Positions 17,288 to 27,045 are shown, counted from the first letter of the stretch. The stretch is 64,000 nucleotides of DNA from Brevibacillus_H ginsengisoli (GCF_050113715.1 NZ_JBNJQR010000010.1:124001-188000), one strand, 5' to 3'. Notes: a model not told the origin generated them from the sequence alone. Numbers and translations are program-made.

Positions 17288-17336
17288 GATAAGGAATAGT
17301 AAAATCATATAAGAACATTTTTATCTAGGAGGGGGA

Positions 17337-18032
17337 ATGAGCTTGAATCGAAAATGGTTAGTAGCCGCGATTATTCTATCAGGTCTTGGATATCTGTTCG
17401 CATTGGGCTTTGATCAGCTGTTATTCCGTTGGATTCTTAAGCCGTTAACCATGCTTTTCATCATTTGGTTTGCAGCAAAGGTAGGTAGCGGTAGTGATTC
17501 TCCCAAATATAAACGCTTAATTATCATTGGGCTGATATGCTCAATCGTGGGAGATATCATGTTGTTGAGTAAGGGCAACCAGCCGTTTATCGTTGGTTTG
17601 TTTTCGTTTCTCATGGCCCATGTCGTTTACTTTTTTGCGTTTATGACGCAATGGAAGTTTAAGCCTGCTCAATTGTTTGTTCTGATCCCTATCGTAATTT
17701 ATGCTGTCTTTTTCTTGAACGAGCTACATACCAGCATGTTTGCTGACAATGGGAAGGCTTACGACAAGCTATGGATACCAGTGGTTCTCTATGTTGTCGT
17801 GATATCCAGTATGATCTTCAGCTCAGTTATCAGCAGGAACAAATTAGCCATCGCAGGTGCCGTACTCTTTTTCATTTCTGATTCGCTGCTTGCCTGGAAT
17901 ATGTTTGTGACCCCGATGCCGTGGTTAGGGGGATATGGTGTCATGATCACCTACTATACGGCTCAATTCCTCATTGCCAACAGCATCACGGTTCGTGAGC
18001 GAACTTCTTCTAGTAAACTCTATAAACTGTAA
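17337..18032 (+). CDS. YhhN family membrane protein (lysoplasmalogenase-like)
   Basis: This 231-aa integral membrane protein with about eight helices fits the YhhN/TMEM86 family (PF07947). Family features are GDIMLL, FLMAHVVYFFAF, GAVLFFISDSLLAWNMF and a C-terminal YYTAQFLIANS. Animal TMEM86 proteins hydrolyse the vinyl-ether bond of lysoplasmalogens; the bacterial role is poorly known, so substrate is not claimed. AGGAGGGGG precedes the ATG. It stands alone between two CCTAAC-type terminators within the giant-protein cluster. Confidence 0.85.
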   Translation: MSLNRKWLVAAIILSGLGYLFALGFDQLLFRWILKPLTMLFIIWFAAKVGSGSDSPKYKRLIIIGLICSIVGDIMLLSKGNQPFIVGLFSFLMAHVVYFFAFMTQWKFKPAQLFVLIPIVIYAVFFLNELHTSMFADNGKAYDKLWIPVVLYVVVISSMIFSSVISRNKLAIAGAVLFFISDSLLAWNMFVTPMPWLGGYGVMITYYTAQFLIANSITVRERTSSSKLYKL

Positions 18033-18070
18033 ATGGATTGAGAATAGAATGTTTCCTACATATTTACTAG

Positions 18071-18099
18071 AAAACCTAACTTTGGTTAGGTTTTTTTAT
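18071..18099 (+). terminator. CCTAAC/GTTAGG terminator
   Basis: AAAACCTAAC pairs with GTTAGGTTTT around TTTG, followed by TTTTA. Confidence 0.85.
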
Positions 18100-18185
18100 T
18101 TGTCGATTTTGCTAGGATTGTGAAGAGAAAAGTGGCGGATCAGTTGAAAATCTATTAAAAAAGAAAACAAAGCGAGGTGCACTTC

Positions 18186-21100
18186 GTGAAAAGAATGAAA
18201 ATTGCGGAAATGCGCATCTGCCTTCTCCTGTTATTGCTAATAAGCCTAAGCGTAACAGGCAAAGCTTCAGCTTTTACTGTGAATGAAGTAAATCATGATC
18301 CAGTGATCTCGATTACGGATGCTACCCTTGACCAATTCGCTTCAGCAGTAATTGACCACACCACCATCTCCATCACCGGAATGGTATCAGATGAGGATGG
18401 TGATGACGTCACGGTAAGCGCGACAATCGGCGGGGTCACGAAAAAGATGGTTGTGCATCAAGCACCCCCAATTGCCGAATCGGATAATTTTTTCCTATCG
18501 TGGGACGTCGTTAATGACAACTTGACAGAAGGTGAAATTCCGGGGTTATCTATCGTAGCGGATGATGGGAAATCGGGAAGATCAAGCGCAACGTATGTCG
18601 GGGTTATAAGCGTGGACAAGACCGCGCCAGGTATACCGACGATTCAATTCAGATCTCCGGAGGGCTTCGTCTCAGGGAGCAGCACTAAGCAGCCTGTTTC
18701 TTTTGATGTGGTAGATGGTTCTGATCATTCATCCGGTACACTGAGAAGTCAATATAGACTCAAAACAGACAATGAACCCTGGGGAGACTGGATTGGCTTT
18801 GAAAAAAAAGTCACCATCAGAACAGCAGGAACCACGCAGATTGAAGCGATCACGATCGATCAAGCGGGGAACGAATCAACTGCGGCAAACGCTGAAGTGA
18901 TTATTACGCCTTCATCGCTACCGACGATCACACTCACCAATCCTAATGCCGATTTGTATGCAGGTGGATGGATGGGCCACAATACTGTAACCATCACCGG
19001 AAAAGTATCCCATCCTGACGGAGCCCCTGTTTTGATCACAGCGAAAATTGGCGGTGTAGAGAAATCGGTTATCGTTTCCTCGCCACCAACTTCTTTGCCT
19101 GATTCCGATAACTTTACCATGAGTTGGGATGTGTATGACGCCCCTATTCGTCCTCAACAAGGATTGAACAAGGACGTAGCGTTTGTTGCTACTGATTCCA
19201 ATGGCGGCGAGAGTCAGGCAATATATGCCGGTGAAATTTGGTTCGATGTCACATCGCCAACGAAACCTACTATCCAGTTCACTTCACCCCCAGGCTATAC
19301 ATCCGGCAAACAAACGGATCAGAATGTCACTTTCACTATCGAGGGTGGAACGGATGATGACTCTGGTGTGAAGGGATATGCCTATCAAATTGGAGGGCCG
19401 GATTTTACATGGGGGCCGTGGATCAATTATACGGGCCCGGTAACCATTAAAGATATTGGCTTTACATTCATTCGGGCTGCAACGAGAGACAAAGCAGAGA
19501 ATATGTCAGACTGGGTCGAAGCAACGGTTTACATAAACCATGCGACCAATTTTTCGTTCCCGAACGCACATGATCAAATTGTCTCCGATCGAGAAGGCAA
19601 CCGCACGATCACGATTTCAGGGAAAGCATGGGACGTAGATGGAGATCCGTTTAGAGGTTATATGGAATTTAGTGGAAATAGCTATCAGGATTTTTCTATT
19701 CCACGAGGGGAATTCACAACAGAGCCAGAGACGGACAACTTCACGCTGACTTGGGATGTCGTGGATAACAAACTGCCTGAGGGCGTCTATCCGAGCTTAG
19801 CAGTTTACAACGGCAGCGCTTTTGGGAAAGTACAGGTCACTCATTACCCGGCAAAGATCATCATCGACAAGACTCCGCCAACAGCTCCAACCTTGCAGTT
19901 CACCTCGCCAGCTGGTTACACATCAGGTACCGAAACGAGTCAAGCGGTTACCTTCCGCATTATAGACGGAACGGATGCCACCTCAGGAGTCTTGAAATCG
20001 CAATACCGGACCCGACAAGGAAGTGGAACGTGGGGGCCGTGGACGGATTATTCGACATCAGTCACGATTCGTGCTCCTGGATCCACTCAGATCGAAGCGA
20101 AAACACAGGATCGAGCTGGGTACGAATCAACCACAACAACTGCCCAGGTTGTCATAATCAACTCGCCACCTCCATACTACCCGCCGTCTCCGTCCAATCC
20201 GGTGACAGGAATTCGATTGAATCTGGAGAGCTTATCCCTTAATGTTGGTGATTCCGGCGCGCGATTGCAGGTCATGATTACACCGAGCAACGCTACCAAC
20301 CAGCAAGTAAAATGGACCAGCAGCAATCCGGAAGTGGCGACCGTTGATCAGAATGGGGAAGTAAAACCGGTTGCCCCAGGTCAAACCACGATCACCGTAA
20401 CGACGATAGATGGAAGCTACACCGCTAGTTGCACCCTATACGTTGCGGCAAAGGGCGACAGGCTAATCAAATTAAAAACAGTCAAGCACGTCAGATTGAA
20501 ACCAAAAGCCTCCGAGAAGTTCTCTGTCTACGCTGTCTATGAGGGCGGACGGGAACAAGAAATCACGAAGGATCCAAACATCCAATACTCAAGTAGCTCT
20601 TCAGAAATCGCTACAGTAAAATCAGGTTCAATCAAGGCGGGCAAAAAAGAGGGAAAAGCGACCATTAAGGTCAAGTATGGCGGCCAAACGGCGAATATCC
20701 TCGCCACCGTCTCCAAATGGGAAGTAAAGGAACTGCTGCTCCCTGCGAATAAGCTGACATTGGAAGTAGCGGAGACGAAGGACCTGGTGGCAAAAGCCAA
20801 GCTGTCTAACAGAACCACAGAAGACGTCACCCAAGAAGCAACCTGGACGTCGGACAACACAGACGTACTGACAGTCGAAGATGGAAAATTACAGGCAATT
20901 GCGCCAGGAAAAACGACGATCACCGTTTCATACGGTGGGAAAGATGCGAAGCTGAACGTGGAAGTAACCGATGCCAAGAAAGTAACACGATTGGCCGTTA
21001 ACAAACGAAACGTTAACCTGGCGGTGGGCAAAACACAGGAAATCAAGCTGACGGCCTTTTACCAGGACAGAAGCAAAGCAATTGTTACTGACAAAGCGGA

Positions 21101-21233
21101 GTGGCAGACAAGTAATGAGCAGATCGCAACCGTGAAAAATGGAGTGATTACCGCAGTAGCCCCTGGCACAGCCACCATCCAGGCGAAGTATCAAGAGAAG
21201 ACTATTTTCATTACCGTAACGGTTAAGCAATAA
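18186..21233 (+). CDS. large secreted protein with three Ig-like double modules and Big2 tail
   Basis: This 1015-aa protein has a signal peptide ending near GKASA. Three modules of about 200 aa follow (roughly 30-235, 240-455, 456-660). Each has an Ig-like half with TITGKVSxxDG, DNFTLSWDV and a half containing DKTxPTxPTIQFTSPxGYTSG, YRxx-G-WGPWxxY and IEAxTxDxAGxES (OmpL47-like). Then come PPPYYPPSP and four Big2-like domains as in the two giant proteins. The GTG at 18186 is preferred over the one at 18177 because GCGAGG is 8 nt before it. No wall anchor is visible. Cell-surface function is inferred. Confidence 0.8.
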   Translation: MKRMKIAEMRICLLLLLLISLSVTGKASAFTVNEVNHDPVISITDATLDQFASAVIDHTTISITGMVSDEDGDDVTVSATIGGVTKKMVVHQAPPIAESDNFFLSWDVVNDNLTEGEIPGLSIVADDGKSGRSSATYVGVISVDKTAPGIPTIQFRSPEGFVSGSSTKQPVSFDVVDGSDHSSGTLRSQYRLKTDNEPWGDWIGFEKKVTIRTAGTTQIEAITIDQAGNESTAANAEVIITPSSLPTITLTNPNADLYAGGWMGHNTVTITGKVSHPDGAPVLITAKIGGVEKSVIVSSPPTSLPDSDNFTMSWDVYDAPIRPQQGLNKDVAFVATDSNGGESQAIYAGEIWFDVTSPTKPTIQFTSPPGYTSGKQTDQNVTFTIEGGTDDDSGVKGYAYQIGGPDFTWGPWINYTGPVTIKDIGFTFIRAATRDKAENMSDWVEATVYINHATNFSFPNAHDQIVSDREGNRTITISGKAWDVDGDPFRGYMEFSGNSYQDFSIPRGEFTTEPETDNFTLTWDVVDNKLPEGVYPSLAVYNGSAFGKVQVTHYPAKIIIDKTPPTAPTLQFTSPAGYTSGTETSQAVTFRIIDGTDATSGVLKSQYRTRQGSGTWGPWTDYSTSVTIRAPGSTQIEAKTQDRAGYESTTTTAQVVIINSPPPYYPPSPSNPVTGIRLNLESLSLNVGDSGARLQVMITPSNATNQQVKWTSSNPEVATVDQNGEVKPVAPGQTTITVTTIDGSYTASCTLYVAAKGDRLIKLKTVKHVRLKPKASEKFSVYAVYEGGREQEITKDPNIQYSSSSSEIATVKSGSIKAGKKEGKATIKVKYGGQTANILATVSKWEVKELLLPANKLTLEVAETKDLVAKAKLSNRTTEDVTQEATWTSDNTDVLTVEDGKLQAIAPGKTTITVSYGGKDAKLNVEVTDAKKVTRLAVNKRNVNLAVGKTQEIKLTAFYQDRSKAIVTDKAEWQTSNEQIATVKNGVITAVAPGTATIQAKYQEKTIFITVTVKQ

Positions 21234-21246
21234 GCAATAATCAAAG

Positions 21247-21295
21247 AGGCCACCTTCTGATGCTGCTGAGGCAACGTTCAGAGAGTGGCCTGTTT
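21247..21295 (+). terminator. terminator after the third Big2-tail gene
   Basis: AGGCCACCTTCTGA pairs imperfectly with TCAGAGAGTGGCCT, followed by GTTT. Confidence 0.65.
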
Positions 21296-21346
21296 CCTAT
21301 CGAGATCGGAAATCCGAAGCTCTACCAAGCCCACGTCATGCTGTGA

Positions 21347-21575
21347 TCAGTCTTTTGGAAGAGTGTGAATGAGGCCTTTTCTGATTAAATTGGCTGAAAC
21401 GGGCTGCTTTCCCACTTCTCTAGCCCAGATGGATAATTGTCCAATATGATGGTTTTCATGTGCAATCACGTGGCGAATGACTTCACCCCCAAGCGTGTGT
21501 AACGATGCTTCCATTAGCGGGACGTCCTCACACCATTGGAACCACTCTTCTCGAACCATCCAATTATGTTCTCAT
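21347..21575 (-). pseudogene. DinB-family remnant with internal deletion
   Basis: The 70-aa frame keeps an N-terminal stretch (NWMVREEWFQWCEDVP) typical of DinB-like proteins of Bacillus and, about 15 residues later, the C-terminal metal-site helix HVIAHENHHIGQLSIWARE. The middle (usually about 80 residues with the first histidine) is missing. Just upstream a short ATG AGA ACA TAA suggests a frameshift at the original start. It follows the GNAT gene on the same strand. Family placement is from memory of DinB sequences; a very short functional protein cannot be excluded. Confidence 0.6.
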
Positions 21576-21612
21576 AGAGATCACTCCAGGACGTTTTTTT
21601 TCCCTGATAACC

Positions 21613-22185
21613 CTAATCTCGGGAGTATTGCAAAAGCGCCTGAAAACGATTTTTGACATCCTGCCATTCTTCATCAATGATACTGTACACGACATAATCC
21701 GATTCATCGTATTTTTTCCTGAGAATGCCTTCCTTTTTGGCTCCCAGCCGCTCAATCGCTCTTTGTGATCGGATGTTCGTCAATGCGGCAATTATTTCAA
21801 CACGAACGGCTCCCCATACCTCAAACGCATGCTGCAGCAACAAATATTTGCATTCCGTGTTGACGGATGTTCGCCAAACCTGGGGGGTATACCATGTCCA
21901 GCCAATATTCAAATTTTTATGGACAGGCGAAATCCTTAAATAACGAGTCGTCCCAACGATTTGGTTCCGTTCGTTATCAAATACGGCATAGGGAAATTCT
22001 TCTCCGGTGTCCCTTGCTGAAATCGCTGTCTGAATGAAGCTTTGCATTTCGGCAACCGTTTGGGGCTTTGATGGGAGGTGTTCCCAAATTTCAGGGAATT
22101 CTGAGCATTGTAATAATGATTCGGCGTGTGCAATTTCTAAAGGAATTAAAGAGATTCGCTTTCCATGTAATGGAGTGAAATTCAT
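21613..22185 (-). CDS. GNAT family N-acetyltransferase (RimJ/RimL-like)
   Basis: This 190-aa protein fits the RimJ/RimL branch of GNAT acetyltransferases: FDNERNQIVGTTRYLRI, IGWTWYTPQVWRTSVNTECKYLLLQHAFE (acetyl-CoA pyrophosphate loop region) and NIRSQRAIERLGAKKEG. It would use acetyl-CoA to acetylate an amine; substrate unknown. GAAAGGA lies 10 nt before the ATG. Downstream is the DinB remnant. Confidence 0.88.
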   Translation of the reverse strand: MNFTPLHGKRISLIPLEIAHAESLLQCSEFPEIWEHLPSKPQTVAEMQSFIQTAISARDTGEEFPYAVFDNERNQIVGTTRYLRISPVHKNLNIGWTWYTPQVWRTSVNTECKYLLLQHAFEVWGAVRVEIIAALTNIRSQRAIERLGAKKEGILRKKYDESDYVVYSIIDEEWQDVKNRFQALLQYSRD

Positions 22186-22289
22186 CGTTCTAACGTCCTT
22201 TCAAGTGATGGTGGAAGCCATCATTTATCTGGTTTATTTCTATTATATGGAATATAGTGGAGGTATTAAAGCAAAAGGAGAAATGCAGA

Positions 22290-23108
22290 ATGACCAGTCT
22301 CAAGGAGCAGTTGATCTCGATCCAACAGAATAATTATCAAGCCCCTCCACATATATTTGAATGGGTTATCCAGATGGTGGCGCAAATCGGTTCACTTGAT
22401 GACGAGCTTCGCGATGATCTGATCTATTCCATCCTATCTCAGTGGATTCAGGATGGGGTGCTTACTGATGAGGAATTATCCAGGCTGGTCTCAATCATTC
22501 TGGACGATCAGCATCTTTTCTATCAAATAGGGGAGAATGGGACCGATTCGGTGTTTACACGCTCTTTTTCCGTGCTGCAGATTCCCGTCCTGCTCATTCG
22601 CCACAGAAACCAGCCATTCCTGACGAAGGAACAGGTTCATGAAATCAAGACGAAGGTATTCAACTATCTCCAAGCCGAAAAAGATTTGCGTGGTTATGTG
22701 GAGGGCAAGGGATGGGCGCATGCTGTTGCTCATGGAGCCGATGCGTTAGCTGAACTTGCTCAAGCGAATGAACTGGAAAAGGAAGACTTGCATACGATCC
22801 TCAAACTTGTTCGCTCCACGGTAACCACACCGCAAAGCATGTATACCGATGAAGAAGATGAACGAATGGTTAAAGTGGCAATTCGTGTGTGGCAAAGAAA
22901 CCTTGTAACCCCCGAAGAAATGAACGCATGGGTTCGCAGTTTAGCGGACCTGGAAGGCAGCGGTTATACACTTCGGATCAGACAAGTGAACACGAAAAGC
23001 TTCCTGAGAAGCCTCTATTTCCGAGTCAAGCTCGTTGGAGTAGATGGGTTGTATGAACTGCCAATTGAAGAGGTCTTGCGATCACAGGGAAGATGGTTGA
23101 CTGTTTAA
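22290..23108 (+). CDS. DUF2785 domain protein
   Basis: This 272-aa cytoplasmic, probably all-helical protein carries the DUF2785 hallmark GKGWAHAVAHGADALAELA (about residues 142-160). Function is unknown. An in-frame start at 22257 exists, but ATG 22290 has AAAGGAG 8-9 nt upstream. It is 18 bp upstream of the WG-repeat gene and probably co-transcribed. Confidence 0.82.
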   Translation: MTSLKEQLISIQQNNYQAPPHIFEWVIQMVAQIGSLDDELRDDLIYSILSQWIQDGVLTDEELSRLVSIILDDQHLFYQIGENGTDSVFTRSFSVLQIPVLLIRHRNQPFLTKEQVHEIKTKVFNYLQAEKDLRGYVEGKGWAHAVAHGADALAELAQANELEKEDLHTILKLVRSTVTTPQSMYTDEEDERMVKVAIRVWQRNLVTPEEMNAWVRSLADLEGSGYTLRIRQVNTKSFLRSLYFRVKLVGVDGLYELPIEEVLRSQGRWLTV

Positions 23109-23126
23109 TGAAGGAGGCTTGTTCGT

Positions 23127-24827
23127 ATGTTGCGAATGCGTAGTTTTTTGAGAATGTTCCTGTTTTTACTGTTATTTGTTATGGTTGGTGGAATTGCTCA
23201 TGCGCAATCTGCAGAGCGCCTCCTGCCTTTCGATCGAATCCAATTGGATGGCGATCAATTATGGGGTTATTTGGATCAGGATGGCAAGGAAAAGATCAAA
23301 CCAGCGTATACCACGGCTGAGCCATTTGATGAGAAAGGTACTGCCATCGTAGGAGTTTCTGAGGGTGAGGAAGTCAAGTACGGATTGATTGACGTGACCG
23401 GTCACTATGTCTGGAAACCGGAGTACAGCTATCTGAAAAAATGGACACCTGATGTTTTTATTGTGCAGACAGCGCATGAGACCAAATTGGTAACCAGAAA
23501 TGGTCAAACACTTCTCCAAACGCAAGGATTACCGGAAGAACCAGCAGAAGACATGGCCGTTTTTCAAAAGAACGATCATTACGGCTATCTCGATTCCAAG
23601 GGGCGCGTCATGATTCAACCGCAGTATTCGTTTGCGACTTCTTTTAGCAAAGGGGAAGCAATCGTGACTTTGTCCGATAAGCGGTATGTGGTCATTAACA
23701 AGCAGGGCAAGGTGTTAAGAACGCTGCCTTACACAGCTGGTCAGGTATACATCGGAGAAATTCAAGATGGATTGGCTGTTGTGACATACACAGATCAACC
23801 GAATCATACCGGACTGATCAATTTCCAAGGAAAAATGGTTGTTCCCGCCACCTACACCTCTATCAACAGCTTGCATAATGGAAGGTGGGCCGTGGGCAAA
23901 GGGGACGAATCCTTAGATTATCCTCCAGGTGGTCCTGAGCATTACGCTATTGTGAATTCTCAAGGTCAATTCCTAACTGGTTTTGTGTATGACAGCATGG
24001 AGCCATTTGAAGGAGAGTATGCGGTTGCCTCGACAGGAACCTCTACATTTTTCATCGATCAGCATGGCAAAAAGGTAGAGAATCTCCCCACAATTGCTGG
24101 AATCGGATCAGTCTCTATTCAAGGGAACGTGATTACGGCGACGATTGATAACAGACTTCAATATTTGCGACGAGATGGCTCGATCATTTGGAAAGACACT
24201 CGTTCGTATGACCTCGGTTCAGGCTTGAAGGTTGCTGAAGCGAAAGTTCGCCCTCACCGTAACTATTTGGCTTATTATCCCGTTCTCCAAGGGATGAAAG
24301 ACCAGCGCGTACAACAAAAAATCAACGACATGATGAAACACCAGAGTGCTGTGACTGATAGTGATTTTAACAGTGAGGACATCAGCTTCGATTTCTCAGT
24401 GGAAATGTACAAGAAGAATTTACTGGTGATCAGCACGACCTCCTATGTTTATCCGTTTGGAGCGGCACACGGGATGCCAGGACTCGAATACACGCATATC
24501 AATCTGAGAACAGGAGAGAAATTTAAGCTTGACGACCTTTTTCGATCAGGAAGTTCCTATAAGAAGAAGCTTAACGAAATGATTCGGGAGCAAATAAAAA
24601 CCAAGGGAGAGGGCATGGGAGTATTCCCGGAAGTTTTACAGAATTTTGAACAGACCGAATTTGAAAATCACTTTTATATAGACGGAAATACACTCAACAT
24701 TTATTTCTATCCATATGAAATTGGCCCTTACGCCGCAGGATTCATCACGTTCACCATTCCTTTGGATTCCTTAAAAGATGAAGTCAATGTGAACGGGGAG
24801 TTTTGGCAATCCATTTTTAACCCTTGA
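23127..24827 (+). CDS. exported WG-repeat protein with DUF3298 domain
   Basis: This 566-aa protein has a signal peptide (ending near GGIAHAQ). Several WG-type repeats follow (LWGYLDQDGKEKIKPAY, YGLIDVTGHYVWKPEY, YGYLDSKGRVMIQPQY, HTGLINFQGKMVVPATY), up to about residue 350. The C-terminal part (about 370-560) has VSTTSYVYPFGAAHGM, FKLDDLF, FYIDGNTLNIYFYPYEIGPYAAG, typical of DUF4163/DUF3298 as in RsiV and PdaC. Those domains can bind lysozyme or peptidoglycan, so an envelope role is plausible but unproven. Confidence 0.82.
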   Translation: MLRMRSFLRMFLFLLLFVMVGGIAHAQSAERLLPFDRIQLDGDQLWGYLDQDGKEKIKPAYTTAEPFDEKGTAIVGVSEGEEVKYGLIDVTGHYVWKPEYSYLKKWTPDVFIVQTAHETKLVTRNGQTLLQTQGLPEEPAEDMAVFQKNDHYGYLDSKGRVMIQPQYSFATSFSKGEAIVTLSDKRYVVINKQGKVLRTLPYTAGQVYIGEIQDGLAVVTYTDQPNHTGLINFQGKMVVPATYTSINSLHNGRWAVGKGDESLDYPPGGPEHYAIVNSQGQFLTGFVYDSMEPFEGEYAVASTGTSTFFIDQHGKKVENLPTIAGIGSVSIQGNVITATIDNRLQYLRRDGSIIWKDTRSYDLGSGLKVAEAKVRPHRNYLAYYPVLQGMKDQRVQQKINDMMKHQSAVTDSDFNSEDISFDFSVEMYKKNLLVISTTSYVYPFGAAHGMPGLEYTHINLRTGEKFKLDDLFRSGSSYKKKLNEMIREQIKTKGEGMGVFPEVLQNFEQTEFENHFYIDGNTLNIYFYPYEIGPYAAGFITFTIPLDSLKDEVNVNGEFWQSIFNP

Positions 24828-24944
24828 CTAGAACGTAATTTCAGTTACAATAACCGATGGAGAGAATTTTTTGGTTGATTCATTTCAATTGGGAAGAAAT
24901 TTGGAATATTCTAGCAAACTTGTAAAGTTATAGAAATTAAAACG

Positions 24945-24974
24945 AAAGAGGCGGAGGACTGCCTCTTTTCTTAC
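24945..24974 (+). terminator. terminator after the WG-repeat gene
   Basis: AAAGAGGC (24945-24952) pairs with GCCTCTTT (24961-24968), followed by TCTTAC. The rest of the 24828-25034 gap shows nothing recognisable. Confidence 0.75.
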
Positions 24975-25034
24975 ATTTTGTACCCTCAGATCAATATCGA
25001 CAGATGTGGTTGTAAAAGGAGTTGATTCAGGAAA

Positions 25035-26042
25035 ATGTTATCTCGGGAACAAGAGTTTACTCGATCAGCGATGCATCACACCAAAAAAAGATCGCTCCGC
25101 TGGGTTCGCGCATTATGGATCATTGGGGCTTTACTTGTATACACTTTTATATCAACTGCTGCATTGGTATTATACGGTCCGTTCGAAAATCTTCGAAGCA
25201 CCGTCATTGGCGCTATCCTTACCAGTCAGCATCCGTTTCTTATTGAACCGTTTTACTCTGCCGAAACTTTGGCCAAGTATCGACCTGTCGGATTGGACTC
25301 GATGGGCAAGGGGAGTATGTCTGCGGGTAACTTCTCGGCAATTAATGATACAGGGATTGAGGTTGTTCCGATCAAAACAGCCAAATACTCGGGAAGTCTC
25401 CTTATTATTAACGATCCCAAACGGGTTCATGTCGCTGTTACCAAAGAGATTAACAGCGTAGGTCAAACCGTAAGTGAGATGGTGAAGGACGCGAATGCGG
25501 TCGCTGGGATCAATGGTGGCGGGTTCTTTGATATCAAAGGACGTGGGACAGGCGGGTCGCCGCTTGGAATAACCATCTCACGCGGGAAATACGTTAGTGG
25601 AGATCAGCAGTCGGAACAACCAGTGATTGGGATGACCAAGGAAGGCGCACTGGTGATTGGCAAATACACCTATTCGGAATTGCAGCAATTGGGTATCACG
25701 GACGCGATTTCATTTGGTCCGGAACTGATTCGTGACGGTCAACCGTATCTGAAGGAATCAGACGGTTCATGGGGAGTTGCCCCTCGTTCCGCAATTGGAC
25801 AGCGAAAAGACGGCGCCATCCTTTTATTGGCGCTCTCAGGTCGCGGAAATCAAGGAATCGGTGCTTCCCTGCTGGATTGTGAAGAGGTGCTGCTGCAAAA
25901 CGGAGCAGACGTTGCAGCCAACCTGGACGGGGGCTATAGCTCGGAATTGTACTACAAAGGAGAATTCCTCGTGACACCGTCGAATCCTCTGGGAGAGCGT
26001 TATGTTGCCACGAGCTTCGTAGTAGATGGGGTGAAGCCATAA
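25035..26042 (+). CDS. membrane-anchored phosphodiester glycosidase family protein (NAGPA domain)
   Basis: This 335-aa protein has one N-terminal membrane helix (about residues 27-48) and an extracytoplasmic NAGPA-like domain (PF09992). Characteristic segments are AGINGGGFFD, PLGITISRGKYVSG, FGPELIRDGQP, PRSAIGQRKDGAILLLALSGRG and AANLDGGYSSELYYKGE. The family includes the mammalian uncovering enzyme and bacterial proteins linked to exopolysaccharide or teichoic-type polymers. AAGGAG lies 13-14 nt before the ATG; MHHTKK at 25071 is an alternative start without a ribosome site. The stop overlaps the next start (TAATG), so the two are translationally coupled. Confidence 0.88.
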   Translation: MLSREQEFTRSAMHHTKKRSLRWVRALWIIGALLVYTFISTAALVLYGPFENLRSTVIGAILTSQHPFLIEPFYSAETLAKYRPVGLDSMGKGSMSAGNFSAINDTGIEVVPIKTAKYSGSLLIINDPKRVHVAVTKEINSVGQTVSEMVKDANAVAGINGGGFFDIKGRGTGGSPLGITISRGKYVSGDQQSEQPVIGMTKEGALVIGKYTYSELQQLGITDAISFGPELIRDGQPYLKESDGSWGVAPRSAIGQRKDGAILLLALSGRGNQGIGASLLDCEEVLLQNGADVAANLDGGYSSELYYKGEFLVTPSNPLGERYVATSFVVDGVKP

Positions 26043-26800
26043 TGAGGGGACAGAAAAAGACAACACGATCTTCTAAGAAGATAGTAAAGAGATGGATGAC
26101 ACTTTTTGTTTGCCTTACTTTGGTTCAGTTGCTAGTCCTGTTCGGGATTGATCAATTCTTGAAAGCTCCTGCGTTAGAAGCGCTTGCCTCGGTCAAGTCG
26201 GGACAAGAATCAACGGTGACTCGGCCGGAAGTACCGGCGGAGGCCGTTCAAACGGAATATAGCGGAGATAATAAGTACGCGGCCTACACGACAGCGGACA
26301 ACGAGTTGGTCGTTTTAAAAGGAAACGAAGAAAGCTTCCGCAAAAAAGTTGGCGAAGTGAAATATATGAAGTGGCTTGGTGAATCCAACGCGTTAGTCTA
26401 TTTCGTTGAAGGTAAAAATCTCACCGGATATTTGCTTCACGCGGACGGAGACAAACCGGCCAAAATATCAACTTGGAGCGCGTCGAATCGAGAGGTTGAG
26501 AAGACGTTCTTCTCTCCTTATATGGAGTTCCTGTATATCCAGTTCCACAATGGTGAGCGAACAGAAGTCTACAAGTTTGATGCCGCATACGGAATCAGCC
26601 AGATCCCGCTTGGGAATTTGAAGGTTGACGACATCCAGTATGATGACAAGAAAGACATCATGACGTTTACGACGCCTGAGGGCGAGGTTTGGCGTTATGA
26701 GGAAGACCGCTTGTATCGCCCGGATGGTTCTGAAGTGAAGCAAGCCAAGCCTGTTCATCATCGCAAGCCGAGTGAACAGGAATACTCCAATAAAAAATAG
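26042..26800 (+). CDS. membrane-anchored protein coupled to the glycosidase, unknown function
   Basis: This 252-aa protein has a basic N-terminus, one membrane helix (about residues 18-40) and an outer domain of beta-rich short units (NKYAAYTTADNELVVLKG, EVKYMKWLGESNALVYFVEG, MEFLYIQFHNGERTEVYKFD). These resemble the blades of a small WD40/TolB-like propeller. Its ATG overlaps the glycosidase stop codon, so the pair probably acts together at the cell surface. No named family recognised. Confidence 0.7.
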   Translation: MRGQKKTTRSSKKIVKRWMTLFVCLTLVQLLVLFGIDQFLKAPALEALASVKSGQESTVTRPEVPAEAVQTEYSGDNKYAAYTTADNELVVLKGNEESFRKKVGEVKYMKWLGESNALVYFVEGKNLTGYLLHADGDKPAKISTWSASNREVEKTFFSPYMEFLYIQFHNGERTEVYKFDAAYGISQIPLGNLKVDDIQYDDKKDIMTFTTPEGEVWRYEEDRLYRPDGSEVKQAKPVHHRKPSEQEYSNKK

Positions 26801-26802
26801 TA

Positions 26803-27034
26803 AGAAAAGACTTCGTCCCCTTACGCTCTGTTTAAGCTCGCATGTAGCATCTGCTGTCCGCTGCGTTCACTACGGAAGGGAGTCGACAAGAAAATCACTT
26901 CGTTTCTCAGTCTGATGTAAAGAATGCCGACTCTTTTCCTTCTTATGCTCTCTACGCTAGGTTTCGCTTAAAATGAGACGAGAGTGGACGATGTCTTTTC
27001 TTTAGCGGGCTTTCGCGAATGGAAGGAACATTCC
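26803..27034 (-). repeat. dispersed modular repeat, copy B (full length)
   Basis: The body is bounded by AGAAAAGACTTCGTCC (26803-26818) and GGACGATGTCTTTTCT (26986-27001), inverted with one mismatch. The AGCGGGCTTTCGCGAATGG linker and an AATGTTCC flank follow. On the minus strand the order is hairpin (27078-27046), linker, body. The element fills the gap between two convergent operons and carries no ORF that I trust. Confidence 0.88.
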
Positions 27035-27045
27035 AATATTATGAA

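Noticed and set aside
25006..25461. 151-codon plus-strand frame
   Set aside because: It overlaps the phosphodiester glycosidase gene in another frame and shows no domain features.
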